Shown: positions 8,103 through 16,469 of the stretch, piece by piece | How positions within the stretch are numbered: position 1 is the stretch's first letter | Layout of the letters: each line of letters starts with the position of its first letter | Source of the DNA: Niallia sp. XMNu-256 | GTDB lineage: Bacteria > Bacillota > Bacilli > Bacillales > Cytobacillaceae | DNA: 64,000 nt | Assembly (NCBI RefSeq): GCF_036670015.1 | Contig: NZ_CP137636.1 | Location: 3,078,501-3,142,500 of the forward strand | Direction: 5' to 3' | Position numbers and translations under genes: made by a program | The notes under the pieces: generated by a model | Told to the model about the DNA's origin: nothing | Seen by the model: only the letters and a program-made list of their open reading frames with translations | The model's database searches: none

Positions 8103-9127
8103 ATTCCATCTAATAATTGAAACATTGGGATCAATACAGATAAGTACATAGATACAATTAAGAGGCCGATTAAACTATATAAAATAGGCTGTAGTTGCTT
8201 CATAAGTTTTTCCGTCTTTTCTTCTAATCGTGAAAAGCACTGGGTAGCAAAAAACATAAGCTCTTGTGATAGTTTTCCATTTTCTTGACCATGTTTCACA
8301 ATTGTAGCTAACTCTTTTTCAAAAAAAGAGTAATGCAATAAAATCCGTTCGAGTTTCTCGCCTTTTCGTAAATTCTCCTTCATATCTTTTCCTAGTTGTT
8401 GATAGAAAGGCTGGTCTTCGTGTTGTTCAAACAAGGTTAGGGCTTCATTAACACTTAACCCACCAGATAATAGATGGCTTAATTGGGTCGAGAAATAATG
8501 GGTATAAAATAATCTTAAATAATTTGAAAGAAATGGAACTTTCATCAAAAGGATTTTTTGTTGCAGAGGAGAGATTTTCCGAAAATGAGAAAAATAATAG
8601 TAAATAGATAAACCTACAATGAAACTGAGTAGAAAAAATAATAGGGGAACTGCATGGTCGAGATTATTGATCATCCTTGTAAAGACATTAACCTCTAAAT
8701 TCATCGTAGAAAATAACAATGAAAAACGTGGCAATAAATACTTCTGAACAAAAGTAAACAAAATGATTGTAGTCCCTATTAGAAAGAGTGGATATGAAAA
8801 TAGCTTTTTCAACTTTGTTAAATCTTTCACTTTACTTTCAATCATTTTACTGCCTTCGATAAACGCTGTAGCCAAACCACCATGCTTCTCGGCAAAAAAC
8901 ACATAACCTGTTAGATGTTTATCAAAGTGTAACTTTTGCAAAATGGAGTAAAATGGATAACCTTCTTTTAATAAAATAAGACCTTCCTTGATTTGACCTC
9001 TTCTTTGCTTTGGTAAATGAATAATTAATGATTCAAGAGCATCTGATAAGGGATATCCTCTGACTAAAAGCTCACCTGTCATCTTTAGAAAACTCGCCTG
9101 TTCTAGTAAAGACCACTTATTTTTCAT
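8099..9127 (-). CDS. comGB: Competence pseudopilus platform protein ComGB
   Basis: About 342 residues from the ATG at 9127 (MKNKWSLLEQ), which aligns with the start of B. subtilis ComGB and leaves an 11-bp overlap with comGA; an ATG at 9154 is possible. Two GspF/T2SSF domains are separated by a pair of membrane helices (about residues 115-195), with a final C-terminal helix (LIGLLIVSMYLSVLIP). It is the polytopic membrane platform that couples the ComGA ATPase to pseudopilus assembly. The stop codon is formed by the end of a family B repeat. Confidence 0.92.
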   Translation of the reverse strand: MKNKWSLLEQASFLKMTGELLVRGYPLSDALESLIIHLPKQRRGQIKEGLILLKEGYPFYSILQKLHFDKHLTGYVFFAEKHGGLATAFIEGSKMIESKVKDLTKLKKLFSYPLFLIGTTIILFTFVQKYLLPRFSLLFSTMNLEVNVFTRMINNLDHAVPLLFFLLSFIVGLSIYYYFSHFRKISPLQQKILLMKVPFLSNYLRLFYTHYFSTQLSHLLSGGLSVNEALTLFEQHEDQPFYQQLGKDMKENLRKGEKLERILLHYSFFEKELATIVKHGQENGKLSQELMFFATQCFSRLEEKTEKLMKQLQPILYSLIGLLIVSMYLSVLIPMFQLLDGI

Positions 9128-10184
9128 CTGTAAACACCCATCTGTCATACTCATCTTCTTTAATATAACCTAAAGCAATTCCCTTTCTAATGACATCCCT
9201 TAATGTTTGATGAGGACTGATTAACTTTTCTCCCTTTACTTCACCAAGTGCCGATGAAAGTGACTTGCCAGAAAGCAATTCAAAGACACTGGACCTTTTG
9301 GCTTTACCGTAACTTAAACAATAGGGTGAACATTCTCCAGAACAGTAGGGACAGGTTAGCTCAACAAGTCTTTGAGCCGTAATGGCTACTAATGTCTGCT
9401 GTATCTCCTGCCAATTTACCCCAAATTCCACAAGTCGATAAATGGCCCCCTTAGCATCTCTTGTGTGCATTGTCGTCAACACCAAATGCCCTGTTAGTGC
9501 AGCACGTATCGCAATTTTAGCTGTTTCCGCATCACGTATCTCTCCAACCATAATAATATCAGGATCATGTCTTAAAATAGCTTTTAAGCCAGTCGTGTAC
9601 GTTATTCCGGCCTTTTCATTTACTTGCACTTGAAGTACCAGTTCATTCTCTTTTTCAATCGGGTCTTCTAAAGTAATAACATTTCGATTGTATAAATGGG
9701 ATGTTTCATTAAGAAGTGAATACAAAGTGGATGTTTTTCCACTACCTGTTGGACCAGTTAGTACAATTAAACCATGTGAATGCTTTAATAAAGCTAATAA
9801 TTTTCTAGTCATAGACGGGAAAAGTGAGATTTGGTAAATGGGAATGTGTTCATGAAGGGGGAGAAGTCGGATCACTAGGCTTTCACTTTGTGCGGCTGGA
9901 AGCGTGGATAAGCGAAGACCTACCATTTTTCCATCAATTACGTAAGAGCAGGAGCCACTTTGGGGTCGCCGGCGTTCACCAATATCCATGGAAGCGGTAA
10001 ATTTAAAATGAGAAACGAGACGATCACATTCTTCTTTTGGCAAATGCAGCTTTGGAACTAATTTGTTAGAGATTCTAAGTTGTACGAGAGTATCATTTCG
10101 ACGTGGGATAATGTGGACATCAGTGGCGCAACTTCTGACTGCATCTGTGATGATTTTATCAGCGAGGCTTTCAATTGAACTCAA
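9117..10184 (-). CDS. comGA: Competence pseudopilus ATPase ComGA
   Basis: 355 residues, matching the 356 of B. subtilis. Walker A is TGPTGSGKTSTLY, the Asp box is DPDIIMVGEIRD, and the His box HLVLTTMHTRDA follows. A zinc-type cysteine cluster is present (CPYCSGECSPYC). It powers pseudopilus assembly from the cytoplasm. The start was set at TTG 10184 because AAAGGCGGTG lies about nine bases upstream, whereas the earlier in-frame GTG lies inside that site; the product then begins MSSIESLADK as in relatives. First gene of comG. Confidence 0.95.
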   Translation of the reverse strand: MSSIESLADKIITDAVRSCATDVHIIPRRNDTLVQLRISNKLVPKLHLPKEECDRLVSHFKFTASMDIGERRRPQSGSCSYVIDGKMVGLRLSTLPAAQSESLVIRLLPLHEHIPIYQISLFPSMTRKLLALLKHSHGLIVLTGPTGSGKTSTLYSLLNETSHLYNRNVITLEDPIEKENELVLQVQVNEKAGITYTTGLKAILRHDPDIIMVGEIRDAETAKIAIRAALTGHLVLTTMHTRDAKGAIYRLVEFGVNWQEIQQTLVAITAQRLVELTCPYCSGECSPYCLSYGKAKRSSVFELLSGKSLSSALGEVKGEKLISPHQTLRDVIRKGIALGYIKEDEYDRWVFTDEK

Positions 10185-10453
10185 AATTACATACACCGCC
10201 TTTTAAATAGTATACTAAGAAAGATTCTCCCCTTTTTTTAAAATACCTTCTCTATAAAAAAATAAGCACATGTATTCTAATCATTGTTCACAAATTATTC
10301 ATAATAGCCGGCTAATTATTGACACAATAATTAAATTTTTCTAAAAATAAGACGTTAATTGTGAACGTTTTCTAAACTTATGGTGAATATAGTGTAAACC
10401 TTTTAAACTCAATATTATAATAGAATAAAGTATAGAGTCTCGAGGTGAGCTTC
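10185..10453. promoter_or_regulatory. Divergent control region between comGA and the SufR-like regulator
   Basis: For the rightward gene, TATAAT at 10416-10421 is a good -10, with TGTAAA 17 bp upstream as a weak -35. A second candidate is TTGACA near 10318. A perfect palindrome TAGCCGGCTA, embedded in AT-rich flanks, lies near 10304-10313 and could be an operator. No convincing pair of ComK boxes (AAAA-N5-TTTT) was found for comGA. Confidence 0.45.
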
Positions 10454-11161
10454 ATGGAACAAACACTCAAAATAACCAATGTACTATCCGATCCAACCCG
10501 TTATTATATTTATAACTATATTTCGACACGACACCAAGAAGTAACAGTACAAGAAATTGCTGAAAAGTTCGATATTCACCCAAATGTTGCACGTCTTCAT
10601 TTAACAAAGCTAGAAGATGTAAATATGCTCGTATCTGAAACGAGAAAAACAGGAAAAGGCGGGAGACCAAGCAGACTTTATCGTCTTTCAAAAGATGTCA
10701 TTCAACTCCACTTTCCATACCGCGATTACCAATTACTCTCTAAAATTGCGATTGAGACAATGGCTTCTTTAGGGGAAGTTGGGCAAAAGGCACTTTATGA
10801 AACAGGTCGAAAGTTTGGTCTAGAGTTGATTGAACAGGAACTTTCTAAAAACATGCAGTCAGTGGACAAGTTAACCTTTGACGAAAAGATCAATATTATT
10901 AAAACAGCTTCTACAATCGCAGGACTTTCTCCTGATTTTCAAGTCAGCGAAGACAAAACAAAGGTACATTTCCAAGTTTTCAATTGTCCATTCAAAGAAG
11001 TAGCTCAACAACATATTGAAAATGTTTGTGAAATGCATGTTGAATTCCTTAAAGGAATGTTCCAAGCATTATTTAGTGATATTGACCTAATAGAGGGAGA
11101 TAACATGCTTAAAGATAAAGGTTGTGAAGCATGTACGTACAAAGCTGTTTTTGCTAATTAA
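10454..11161 (+). CDS. ArsR/SufR-like winged-helix regulator with C-terminal cysteines
   Basis: 235 residues from ATG 10454; the upstream GTG lies inside GAGGTG, the ribosome-binding site. Residues 1-80 are a winged helix (VTVQEIAEKFDIHPNVARLHLTKLE, split here: helix-turn-helix about residues 30-55), with the wing GKGGRPSRLYRL. The C-terminal half holds FNCPFKEVA, ENVCEMH and a terminal KGCEAC, a spacing reminiscent of SufR-type iron-sulfur regulators and of metal or redox sensors. It is divergent from comG. The ligand and targets are unknown; iron-sulfur binding is an inference from cysteine pattern. Confidence 0.7.
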   Translation: MEQTLKITNVLSDPTRYYIYNYISTRHQEVTVQEIAEKFDIHPNVARLHLTKLEDVNMLVSETRKTGKGGRPSRLYRLSKDVIQLHFPYRDYQLLSKIAIETMASLGEVGQKALYETGRKFGLELIEQELSKNMQSVDKLTFDEKINIIKTASTIAGLSPDFQVSEDKTKVHFQVFNCPFKEVAQQHIENVCEMHVEFLKGMFQALFSDIDLIEGDNMLKDKGCEACTYKAVFAN

Positions 11162-11202
11162 CTTCTACACCATTAATAATTTATAAAAAATTATATACAT
11201 GC

Positions 11203-11241
11203 CATCAAAAAACAGAAGTCATTTGGCTTCTGTTTTTTGAT
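11203..11241 (+). terminator. Terminator after the SufR-like regulator
   Basis: ATCAAAAAACAGAAG and CTTCTGTTTTTTGAT form a long perfect stem with a short loop and T run; it could act in both directions. Confidence 0.88.
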
Positions 11242-11263
11242 ATATTTTAAAAATAAAGATTTG

Positions 11264-11292
11264 TTTACTTTTTCAGAATACTTCATTATAAT
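11264..11292 (+). promoter_or_regulatory. Sigma-A promoter for yqgY
   Basis: TTTACT (11264-11269), a 17-bp spacer and a perfect TATAAT (11287-11292), 50 bp before the yqgY start. Confidence 0.75.
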
Positions 11293-11341
11293 AGTGGTGA
11301 ACTTATTAAAGTCAAATCTCTGAATCAAAGGGGGTATACGC

Positions 11342-11587
11342 TTGGATCGAATGTTTCGAGTACTGGGTTTTTGGACAGGAATTTTTGCTGTTATGTTCTA
11401 TGTAGGGGATATGTATACAACATCTTTAATCTTCTTAGGTCAAACAGGTTTCTTTATCCTTCTTAGCTATTTAAAACTTACTGAGCGTATGTACATCTAT
11501 ATTTTTGGTGCTTATTTAACCATTTTCTTTATCGGCTTTACATACTGGACCACCTTCATGATGGTCCCTGGAGCCGGTGGACATTAA
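11342..11587 (+). CDS. yqgY: YqgY, DUF2626 membrane protein
   Basis: 81 residues with three hydrophobic segments (about 8-22, 28-45, 51-72). The sequence MDRMFRVLGFWTGIFAVM matches the DUF2626 family. The start is TTG, preceded by AAAGGGGG; an ATG three codons later is an alternative. Monocistronic, between a strong promoter and a terminator. Function unknown. Confidence 0.85.
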   Translation: MDRMFRVLGFWTGIFAVMFYVGDMYTTSLIFLGQTGFFILLSYLKLTERMYIYIFGAYLTIFFIGFTYWTTFMMVPGAGGH

Positions 11588-11601
11588 AGAGTGACTAGTA
11601 T

Positions 11602-11635
11602 AAAAAAGTGATGTCAACTAAACATCACTTTTTTA
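11602..11635. terminator. Bidirectional terminator between yqgY and the methyltransferase
   Basis: AAAAAAGTGATGT pairs with ACATCACTTTTTT; A and T runs on both sides suit both converging genes. Confidence 0.88.
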
Positions 11636-11641
11636 TATTCT

Positions 11642-12715
11642 TCAAGTTTTTTTCTGTACCAAAACATGGAAGCTATCACTGATTCCCTGTGGCATAACTA
11701 AACTACGAATTGCTCGATTGCGCTTGTTCGTTTCTGAAAATGGGTTGTGGTCACTATGATTTTCTAACTCTTCTAGGATGCCAATGTCTATTAAAAATTC
11801 GTATTGCTTCCACCTATTTATTTTCTTAAGGTTATACCTTTCACCAATTCCTTCTAGTACATCCCAATGAATATGACTTGTAATGTCCATTTCTCCAGGA
11901 TGTTTGAGTACATTCTTCACAAGTTTATGCTGGTAATAGCCTCTTAAGCTTCCTTCTCTTCTTATAGACTCTTGCCATTCTTCATTGCTATATCCATAGT
12001 CAATGGTTACGAGAAACCCATCGTTCAGAACAGAACTAATGTTAGAAATCATTGTTTCCATGTCAAGCGATATCTCAATTCGCTGCCCTTCAACTAAATT
12101 AATTTTGTATTCCTTGATAAAATTAGCAATGGCATTATTTGATAGTGGAACAACCTTTTCTACTAAATGCTTATCTTCAATGGCAACCATAATTTCGTTT
12201 AACACACCTTGATTTTTTTCAATCACATGGACCGGAAAAGCGTCAAATAACTCATTACTAAACAACATTCCTTTAAACATCTCTAGATCCTTAACATGAT
12301 CAACATACTTTACATTCCAATCTTTATCGAATTGCTCCTTTTGCAATCGAATATGATAGGGACTTTTTTCAATGATAATATAAGTCAACTCTCTTTGTTG
12401 ACAACACCTATACCATTCTTCCATAAACGCCTTTGCAAAACGGCCATTGCCTGCCCCTAACTCACAAAATACGGGAGGCAACGAATATTCTTTTGTTTGA
12501 TTTATAAACCATTTTGCGATCATCTTTCCTAGTATATCTGAGTAATTACTTGAGGTAATGAAGTCTCCCTTAGTTCCAATTTTTTCTTTATCCCTCATAT
12601 AGTATCCATATTGTGGATCGTACAAGACAAAATCGATGTATTCGTAATAAGTAATCATTTTAGAAGGTTTACTATTAATTATATCCGTTAGAATTTTCTG
12701 CAAATTTATCACCAT
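11642..12715 (-). CDS. MidA/NDUFAF7-like SAM-dependent methyltransferase
   Basis: 357 residues. The N terminus MITYYEYIDFVLYDPQYGYY and GTKGDFITSSNYSDILG are typical of the COG1565 (DUF185) family. A SAM-binding motif follows in FCELGAGNGRFAKA (about residues 80-95), and LFSNELFDAFPVH is the conserved core. Eukaryotic and Dictyostelium members methylate a complex I subunit arginine; the bacterial substrate is unknown. The start ATG at 12715 has no strong ribosome-binding site and a GTG or ATG nearby could be used. Downstream of yqgX on the same strand but separated by a terminator. Confidence 0.85.
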   Translation of the reverse strand: MVINLQKILTDIINSKPSKMITYYEYIDFVLYDPQYGYYMRDKEKIGTKGDFITSSNYSDILGKMIAKWFINQTKEYSLPPVFCELGAGNGRFAKAFMEEWYRCCQQRELTYIIIEKSPYHIRLQKEQFDKDWNVKYVDHVKDLEMFKGMLFSNELFDAFPVHVIEKNQGVLNEIMVAIEDKHLVEKVVPLSNNAIANFIKEYKINLVEGQRIEISLDMETMISNISSVLNDGFLVTIDYGYSNEEWQESIRREGSLRGYYQHKLVKNVLKHPGEMDITSHIHWDVLEGIGERYNLKKINRWKQYEFLIDIGILEELENHSDHNPFSETNKRNRAIRSLVMPQGISDSFHVLVQKKT

Positions 12716-12811
12716 ATTAGTTTAACACCATTGACATAGTGTTATTTTTATTATATCGTTTATGTAGTAGTTAAAAAATAACCCTCCCATTACTAGAATT
12801 CGAATATCCCC

Positions 12812-12846
12812 AGAAAAACCCTTTCTTCATTGAAAGGGTTTTTCTA
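12812..12846 (-). terminator. Terminator after yqgX
   Basis: AAAACCCTTTC and GAAAGGGTTTT form a 11-bp stem with a TTCATT loop and T runs on both strands. Confidence 0.85.
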
Positions 12847-12877
12847 ATTTTAAGGAGTCATTGCAAATATATATTCC

Positions 12878-13510
12878 TTAAAAGCCATTTAAAAATGGAT
12901 TAGTATTCATCTCGTTCCCAATGGTCGTTACTGGTCCATGTCCGCAAAGTACAGCTGTGTTCTCTGGTAATGTTAGTAGTTTATCATGAATGCTTTTTAG
13001 CAGTAGTTCTTGGTTTCCTCCAGGCAAATCTGAACGACCAATACTTCCACTAAATAAAGCATCTCCTGAGCATACGATTCCAGCATCCTCAAAATATAAT
13101 GAAATGCTGCCTGGAGAATGACCAGGTGTTTCATAAATTTTAAATGAAAAAGATTCAATCGTTAATTCTTGTTCACCCATAATGATTTCATCCGCTTCAT
13201 TTACCTGTACTTTCCCTGCAGGCATCTTTTCTGATAGGTTAAGTGCTGGTGATGAAAGCCAATCTTTCTCCAAATGGTGGACATACACAGGAATATCATA
13301 AGCACTTCGAATCGTATCAACGGCTCCAATATGATCATAATGAGCATGAGTTAATACAATTGCAATTGGTTTTAAATCTTCTTCACGAAGGTATTGAATT
13401 AGCTTCTCACCTTCACTACCTGGGTCAATGATTAAGCATGAAAAATCCTCTTTCTTTAGGACATAACAATTGGTTTGCATTTGTCCTAGTGGAACTTGTT
13501 TCCATTCCAT
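12878..13510 (-). CDS. yqgX: MBL-fold hydrolase YqgX (glyoxalase II-like)
   Basis: 210 residues. The metal-binding motif THAHYDHIG (about residues 57-65), a distal histidine in ETPGHSPGS and Asp in CSGDALF, and the last His in CGHGP complete a two-zinc metallo-beta-lactamase site. The family resembles hydroxyacylglutathione hydrolases; in Bacillus it has been linked to thioester hydrolysis. The start was set at ATG 13510 (MEWKQVPLGQ) because GAGGAGG lies just upstream; the first ATG is upstream of that site. Monocistronic. Confidence 0.9.
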   Translation of the reverse strand: MEWKQVPLGQMQTNCYVLKKEDFSCLIIDPGSEGEKLIQYLREEDLKPIAIVLTHAHYDHIGAVDTIRSAYDIPVYVHHLEKDWLSSPALNLSEKMPAGKVQVNEADEIIMGEQELTIESFSFKIYETPGHSPGSISLYFEDAGIVCSGDALFSGSIGRSDLPGGNQELLLKSIHDKLLTLPENTAVLCGHGPVTTIGNEMNTNPFLNGF

Positions 13511-13727
13511 TGTACTGGTTCCTCCTCTTTCAACACTATTCAAAATTATTTTACACTAATTTTAGATAAAAACGAAGCAAACGAGTTTATATGTACTATT
13601 TAGAAAAGTCCAACTATTTAGCCTCGACAAACTTTCAGAAAAATTATAAAATAGAGGAGGTTAGTCTTTACAGTAAAATTCAACTTTGAAGTAAGTTGGA
13701 TCGAACGAACAAAAAGGGGGCACTTTA

Positions 13728-13901
13728 ATGGGTACTGTCATTATCTTCCTACTAGTAGCAATTCTAGCGGCTATTGGTCTCTTACGTTCTTTAAAAAGTA
13801 AAAATATTTTAGGTATCCTTTTTGCTTTTGGTACTTTAGCCGTCTTTGGTTGGTTCTCTATCATGACCTTCTTAAATAATGGTTTTCCAGCTACACATTA
13901 A
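13728..13901 (+). CDS. yqgW: YqgW, DUF2759 small membrane protein
   Basis: 57 residues, a small gene easily missed because a longer antisense frame covers it. It starts ATG after AAAGGGGG and contains two membrane helices (about residues 3-20 and 27-50, with RSLKSKN between) and the motif FGWFSIMTFLNN. This matches the DUF2759 family at the yqgW position. A terminator overlaps its stop. Function unknown. Confidence 0.85.
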   Translation: MGTVIIFLLVAILAAIGLLRSLKSKNILGILFAFGTLAVFGWFSIMTFLNNGFPATH

Positions 13902-13926
13902 AAAGCACCTCTAGGGGTGCTTTTTA
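13899..13926 (+). terminator. Terminator after yqgW
   Basis: AAAAAGCACC and GGTGCTTTTT form a stem directly after the yqgW stop, with A and T runs suitable for either direction. Confidence 0.88.
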
Positions 13927-13948
13927 ATTGTAATTCATTTATATCAAT

Positions 13949-15136
13949 CTACATATATAAACTAGCTAAGAAAATTCCCAGTACCTCTTCATATATTTTA
14001 TCAAATTGAGAGATCGGAAGAGGGTTAACACCAGAACCTAACTCGAGTGTGAAGCCTGGCTTTCTAAATTCTTGAATAAACCAATCTTTGTAGCCTGCAT
14101 GACTATCTACATATTGAATCGCTCGATAACCGCTGACTCTTTGAAACTCAGCTGCTATTTCTCTTGATTCTGGTGGTTCTAAGCCTTCATATCCCCAATA
14201 AAACTCTTCGCCTTGAGTATGGTATGCCAGCAAACGATCAAAATCATGCTTCTGTGCAAGATCTGCCATTGCCACTGTCTCGGGTTCGGTTAATGGGGCA
14301 TCTCCTGGATAATCCCTTGGTGCAGGTGATTTAGGTTCTTTTCTCTCCTTCTCGATTTCCCAATTTGCAGGAAATTGATTATTCAAGTCAACTCCACGTA
14401 TATTTGCCTTCCATCCGCTAAAATCAGTACTTCCATTATTGATTTCAAGTACTTCTTCACGGATAGATTCTGGGGGACCGTTTAGAACTAAATCAGCCCC
14501 ATCTGGATTCACCATTGGCACAATCGATAAGTCAACCGATTGGTATAAAGGCATTGTAACCAGTCCTCTAATTGGTTGGTTGTTCGTTAATGATAATAAA
14601 AACGTATTTAAGTGAGCCATTAAAATGGGAGTTGTAATCCATTCATTCGCATGGAAGGAAGCATTGATATGAACTTTCTTCGTTCCCTTACCAAGTCTTA
14701 TTTCAAATAAATCCTTGTCTAACACACTTTTTCCAATGCTCCGAATTCTAATAAACGGAAATTGCCTTTTTAAGGTTTGAATATCTCTGACAAGTTGAGC
14801 ATAATCATAATTTATATTTCGATTAATGATTGATTGGATCACTCGTATCGGGATCCCGATGGTTTGACCTACCATTAATCGATTTGGATTTACGGACTGA
14901 TTTAATAGCAATAAAGCGTCAACAGAAAGGTTTCTAGACCGAGCCAGTTTCCAAAAGATATCACCTTTTTTTATATTATAGGATTGAACGTAAAATCCTG
15001 GAATTTGGATTTCCTGCCCCACTTGTAACCTCTCAACATTGATTCCGGGATTGGAATCAATCAATAAGTTGATAGGAATCATAAACAATCGACTATAATA
15101 CCAAAGTGTATCCCCTTGACGAATTTTTACCTGCAT
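13949..15136 (-). CDS. yqgT: LysM and M14 gamma-D-glutamyl-L-diamino acid endopeptidase YqgT
   Basis: 395 residues. Two LysM domains occupy residues 1-47 and 50-97 (VKIRQGDTLWYYSR, YNIKKGDIFWKLARS), then a zinc carboxypeptidase M14 domain. Zinc ligands are visible in ASFHANEW (HxxE) and in LAYHTQG; the catalytic glutamate is in TLELGSG. The length equals endopeptidase I of Lysinibacillus sphaericus. It cleaves gamma-D-Glu-diaminopimelate bonds of peptidoglycan peptides. There is no signal peptide, so it is probably delivered to the spore or acts inside the mother cell. Confidence 0.92.
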   Translation of the reverse strand: MQVKIRQGDTLWYYSRLFMIPINLLIDSNPGINVERLQVGQEIQIPGFYVQSYNIKKGDIFWKLARSRNLSVDALLLLNQSVNPNRLMVGQTIGIPIRVIQSIINRNINYDYAQLVRDIQTLKRQFPFIRIRSIGKSVLDKDLFEIRLGKGTKKVHINASFHANEWITTPILMAHLNTFLLSLTNNQPIRGLVTMPLYQSVDLSIVPMVNPDGADLVLNGPPESIREEVLEINNGSTDFSGWKANIRGVDLNNQFPANWEIEKERKEPKSPAPRDYPGDAPLTEPETVAMADLAQKHDFDRLLAYHTQGEEFYWGYEGLEPPESREIAAEFQRVSGYRAIQYVDSHAGYKDWFIQEFRKPGFTLELGSGVNPLPISQFDKIYEEVLGIFLASLYM

Positions 15137-15216
15137 ATTTCCTCCTCCTTCCCATCACAACATACTTATGATGAAATAGAAGGAATCATGACTTCTCCAA
15201 ATTCTAGCCTGATAGC

Positions 15217-15420
15217 TTATTTCCTTTTTTCCTTTACTTGTTGGATCTCATGCCTCAACAACAAAATTGCCGACTGATACTCCCGTATATCCATTAATTG
15301 TGCTCGATATAATTCATGTACTTCTGATTCCATTAACTCAAGATCGGATATACGATCTCCAATATAAATAATAATGCCAAACTTTTTTAAGTATTGCTGG
15401 ATGTCATAAATTGTTTTCAT
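15217..15420 (-). CDS. yqgQ: YqgQ, DUF910 family
   Basis: 67 residues from the ATG at 15420 (MKTIYDIQQYLKKFG), preceded by GAGGAAACG. This matches YqgQ in length and in the YIGDR...LELMESEV...LYRAQLMD pattern. The longer upstream frame was not used because only the downstream part is conserved. In B. subtilis the gene lies beside gluP and glcK; glcK is missing here, and the unknown plus-strand gene 15594-16469 separates it from gluP. Confidence 0.88.
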   Translation of the reverse strand: MKTIYDIQQYLKKFGIIIYIGDRISDLELMESEVHELYRAQLMDIREYQSAILLLRHEIQQVKEKRK

Positions 15421-15593
15421 TTTCGTTTCCTCGTTTTCACTTATCACTAATTTTAATTTAAGTATAATCCAAACAAAGATTGCTCTCAAGAATCTTTCAA
15501 AGAGAGGGACACTCCCTGACCTATGTATATTTTTGTTATTGCTGAATATATTTATCTGGGACAACCCATCGTTATTTTAAAGGAGAATGACCA

Positions 15594-16469
15594 TTGAAAA
15601 AATATGCTGGGATGATAACTATGTTTGTACTTTCGTTCATGATCTTTACAATGTTTAACACATCATGGCAAGTCAAAGAAAGTTTTACGTATTTTCCAAG
15701 TAATCAAGAAGTTTTATATCAGTCTGCAGAAACAACCTTAACTTTTATGAATGATACTCAAAAAGGATATGAATTGCTATGGAGGACAAGCTCAACCCTT
15801 GATCGAAAAGCCTACTTACGTCAAGACATCAGTCTTTTATTTGGAAATGGAAAATTAATTAGCATTATGGGGAAAGATTGGTATCAAGACGAGGATAAAA
15901 TCAACCTTCAAAGCTCTTTAATCCTAAACGATAGCACCAACTTTAAAGCCATTAGTTTTCATCATGCAGAAATCCATGAAAAGGACAGAATAACAAGTTC
16001 TCAAAAACATTCTCATGACGAACTCTATGTCTTAGATTCTAAATTTCATCCCCTTCATTCTTTCCGCTTGCCTGTTCATCAACAAGATGAGGAATGGAAA
16101 AAACTAATTGATGACTATATTCAAAAGAAATTAAGTCATAGTCTTGAAATCGCGGAGAAATATCATGAATTCAACCAAAACCAATATACAATTATTCCAT
16201 TAACAAGTATTTATCAATACGAAGAACTTCCACTTCCTGGCTTTAATGAAAAGGAAACAAGGGAAATGCTTGGCCGCCTTTGGGAAGGGTTATACAAAAA
16301 CTATTTCCTAGGAGTCAAAAAACAAGATGGCAATGTAACTGATCCAGTTGGCAGTACCATCCCATTAATTTTATTGGCTCGTGATCAAACCCACCTACTA
16401 GTAATTAGCGAACTAGAAGATGGGGAAATTATGCTCCTAAAGCAGACGATTCCCTATCAGAAGACGTAA
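15594..16469 (+). CDS. Uncharacterised exported or membrane-anchored protein
   Basis: 291 residues. A single N-terminal hydrophobic segment (about residues 4-22) after MKK suggests a signal anchor or signal peptide without lipobox. No domain was recognised; the sequence is rich in His, Lys and Gln in the middle (FHHAEIHEKDR, SSQKHSHDEL). The TTG/ATG choice: the start used follows AAAGGAGAATGACC and begins with TTG (KKYAGM follows). It runs convergent with gluP and overlaps its 3' end by 41 bp. It could be an accessory of the rhomboid protease, but only proximity supports that. Confidence 0.75.
   Translation: MKKYAGMITMFVLSFMIFTMFNTSWQVKESFTYFPSNQEVLYQSAETTLTFMNDTQKGYELLWRTSSTLDRKAYLRQDISLLFGNGKLISIMGKDWYQDEDKINLQSSLILNDSTNFKAISFHHAEIHEKDRITSSQKHSHDELYVLDSKFHPLHSFRLPVHQQDEEWKKLIDDYIQKKLSHSLEIAEKYHEFNQNQYTIIPLTSIYQYEELPLPGFNEKETREMLGRLWEGLYKNYFLGVKKQDGNVTDPVGSTIPLILLARDQTHLLVISELEDGEIMLLKQTIPYQKT

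Noticed and set aside
10185-10453. ComK boxes for comGA
   Set aside because: No AAAA-N5-TTTT pair at the required spacing was convincing in this AT-rich region.
13661-13864. A minus-strand 67-residue frame
   Set aside because: Antisense to yqgW, which has the ribosome-binding site, two membrane helices and a known family.
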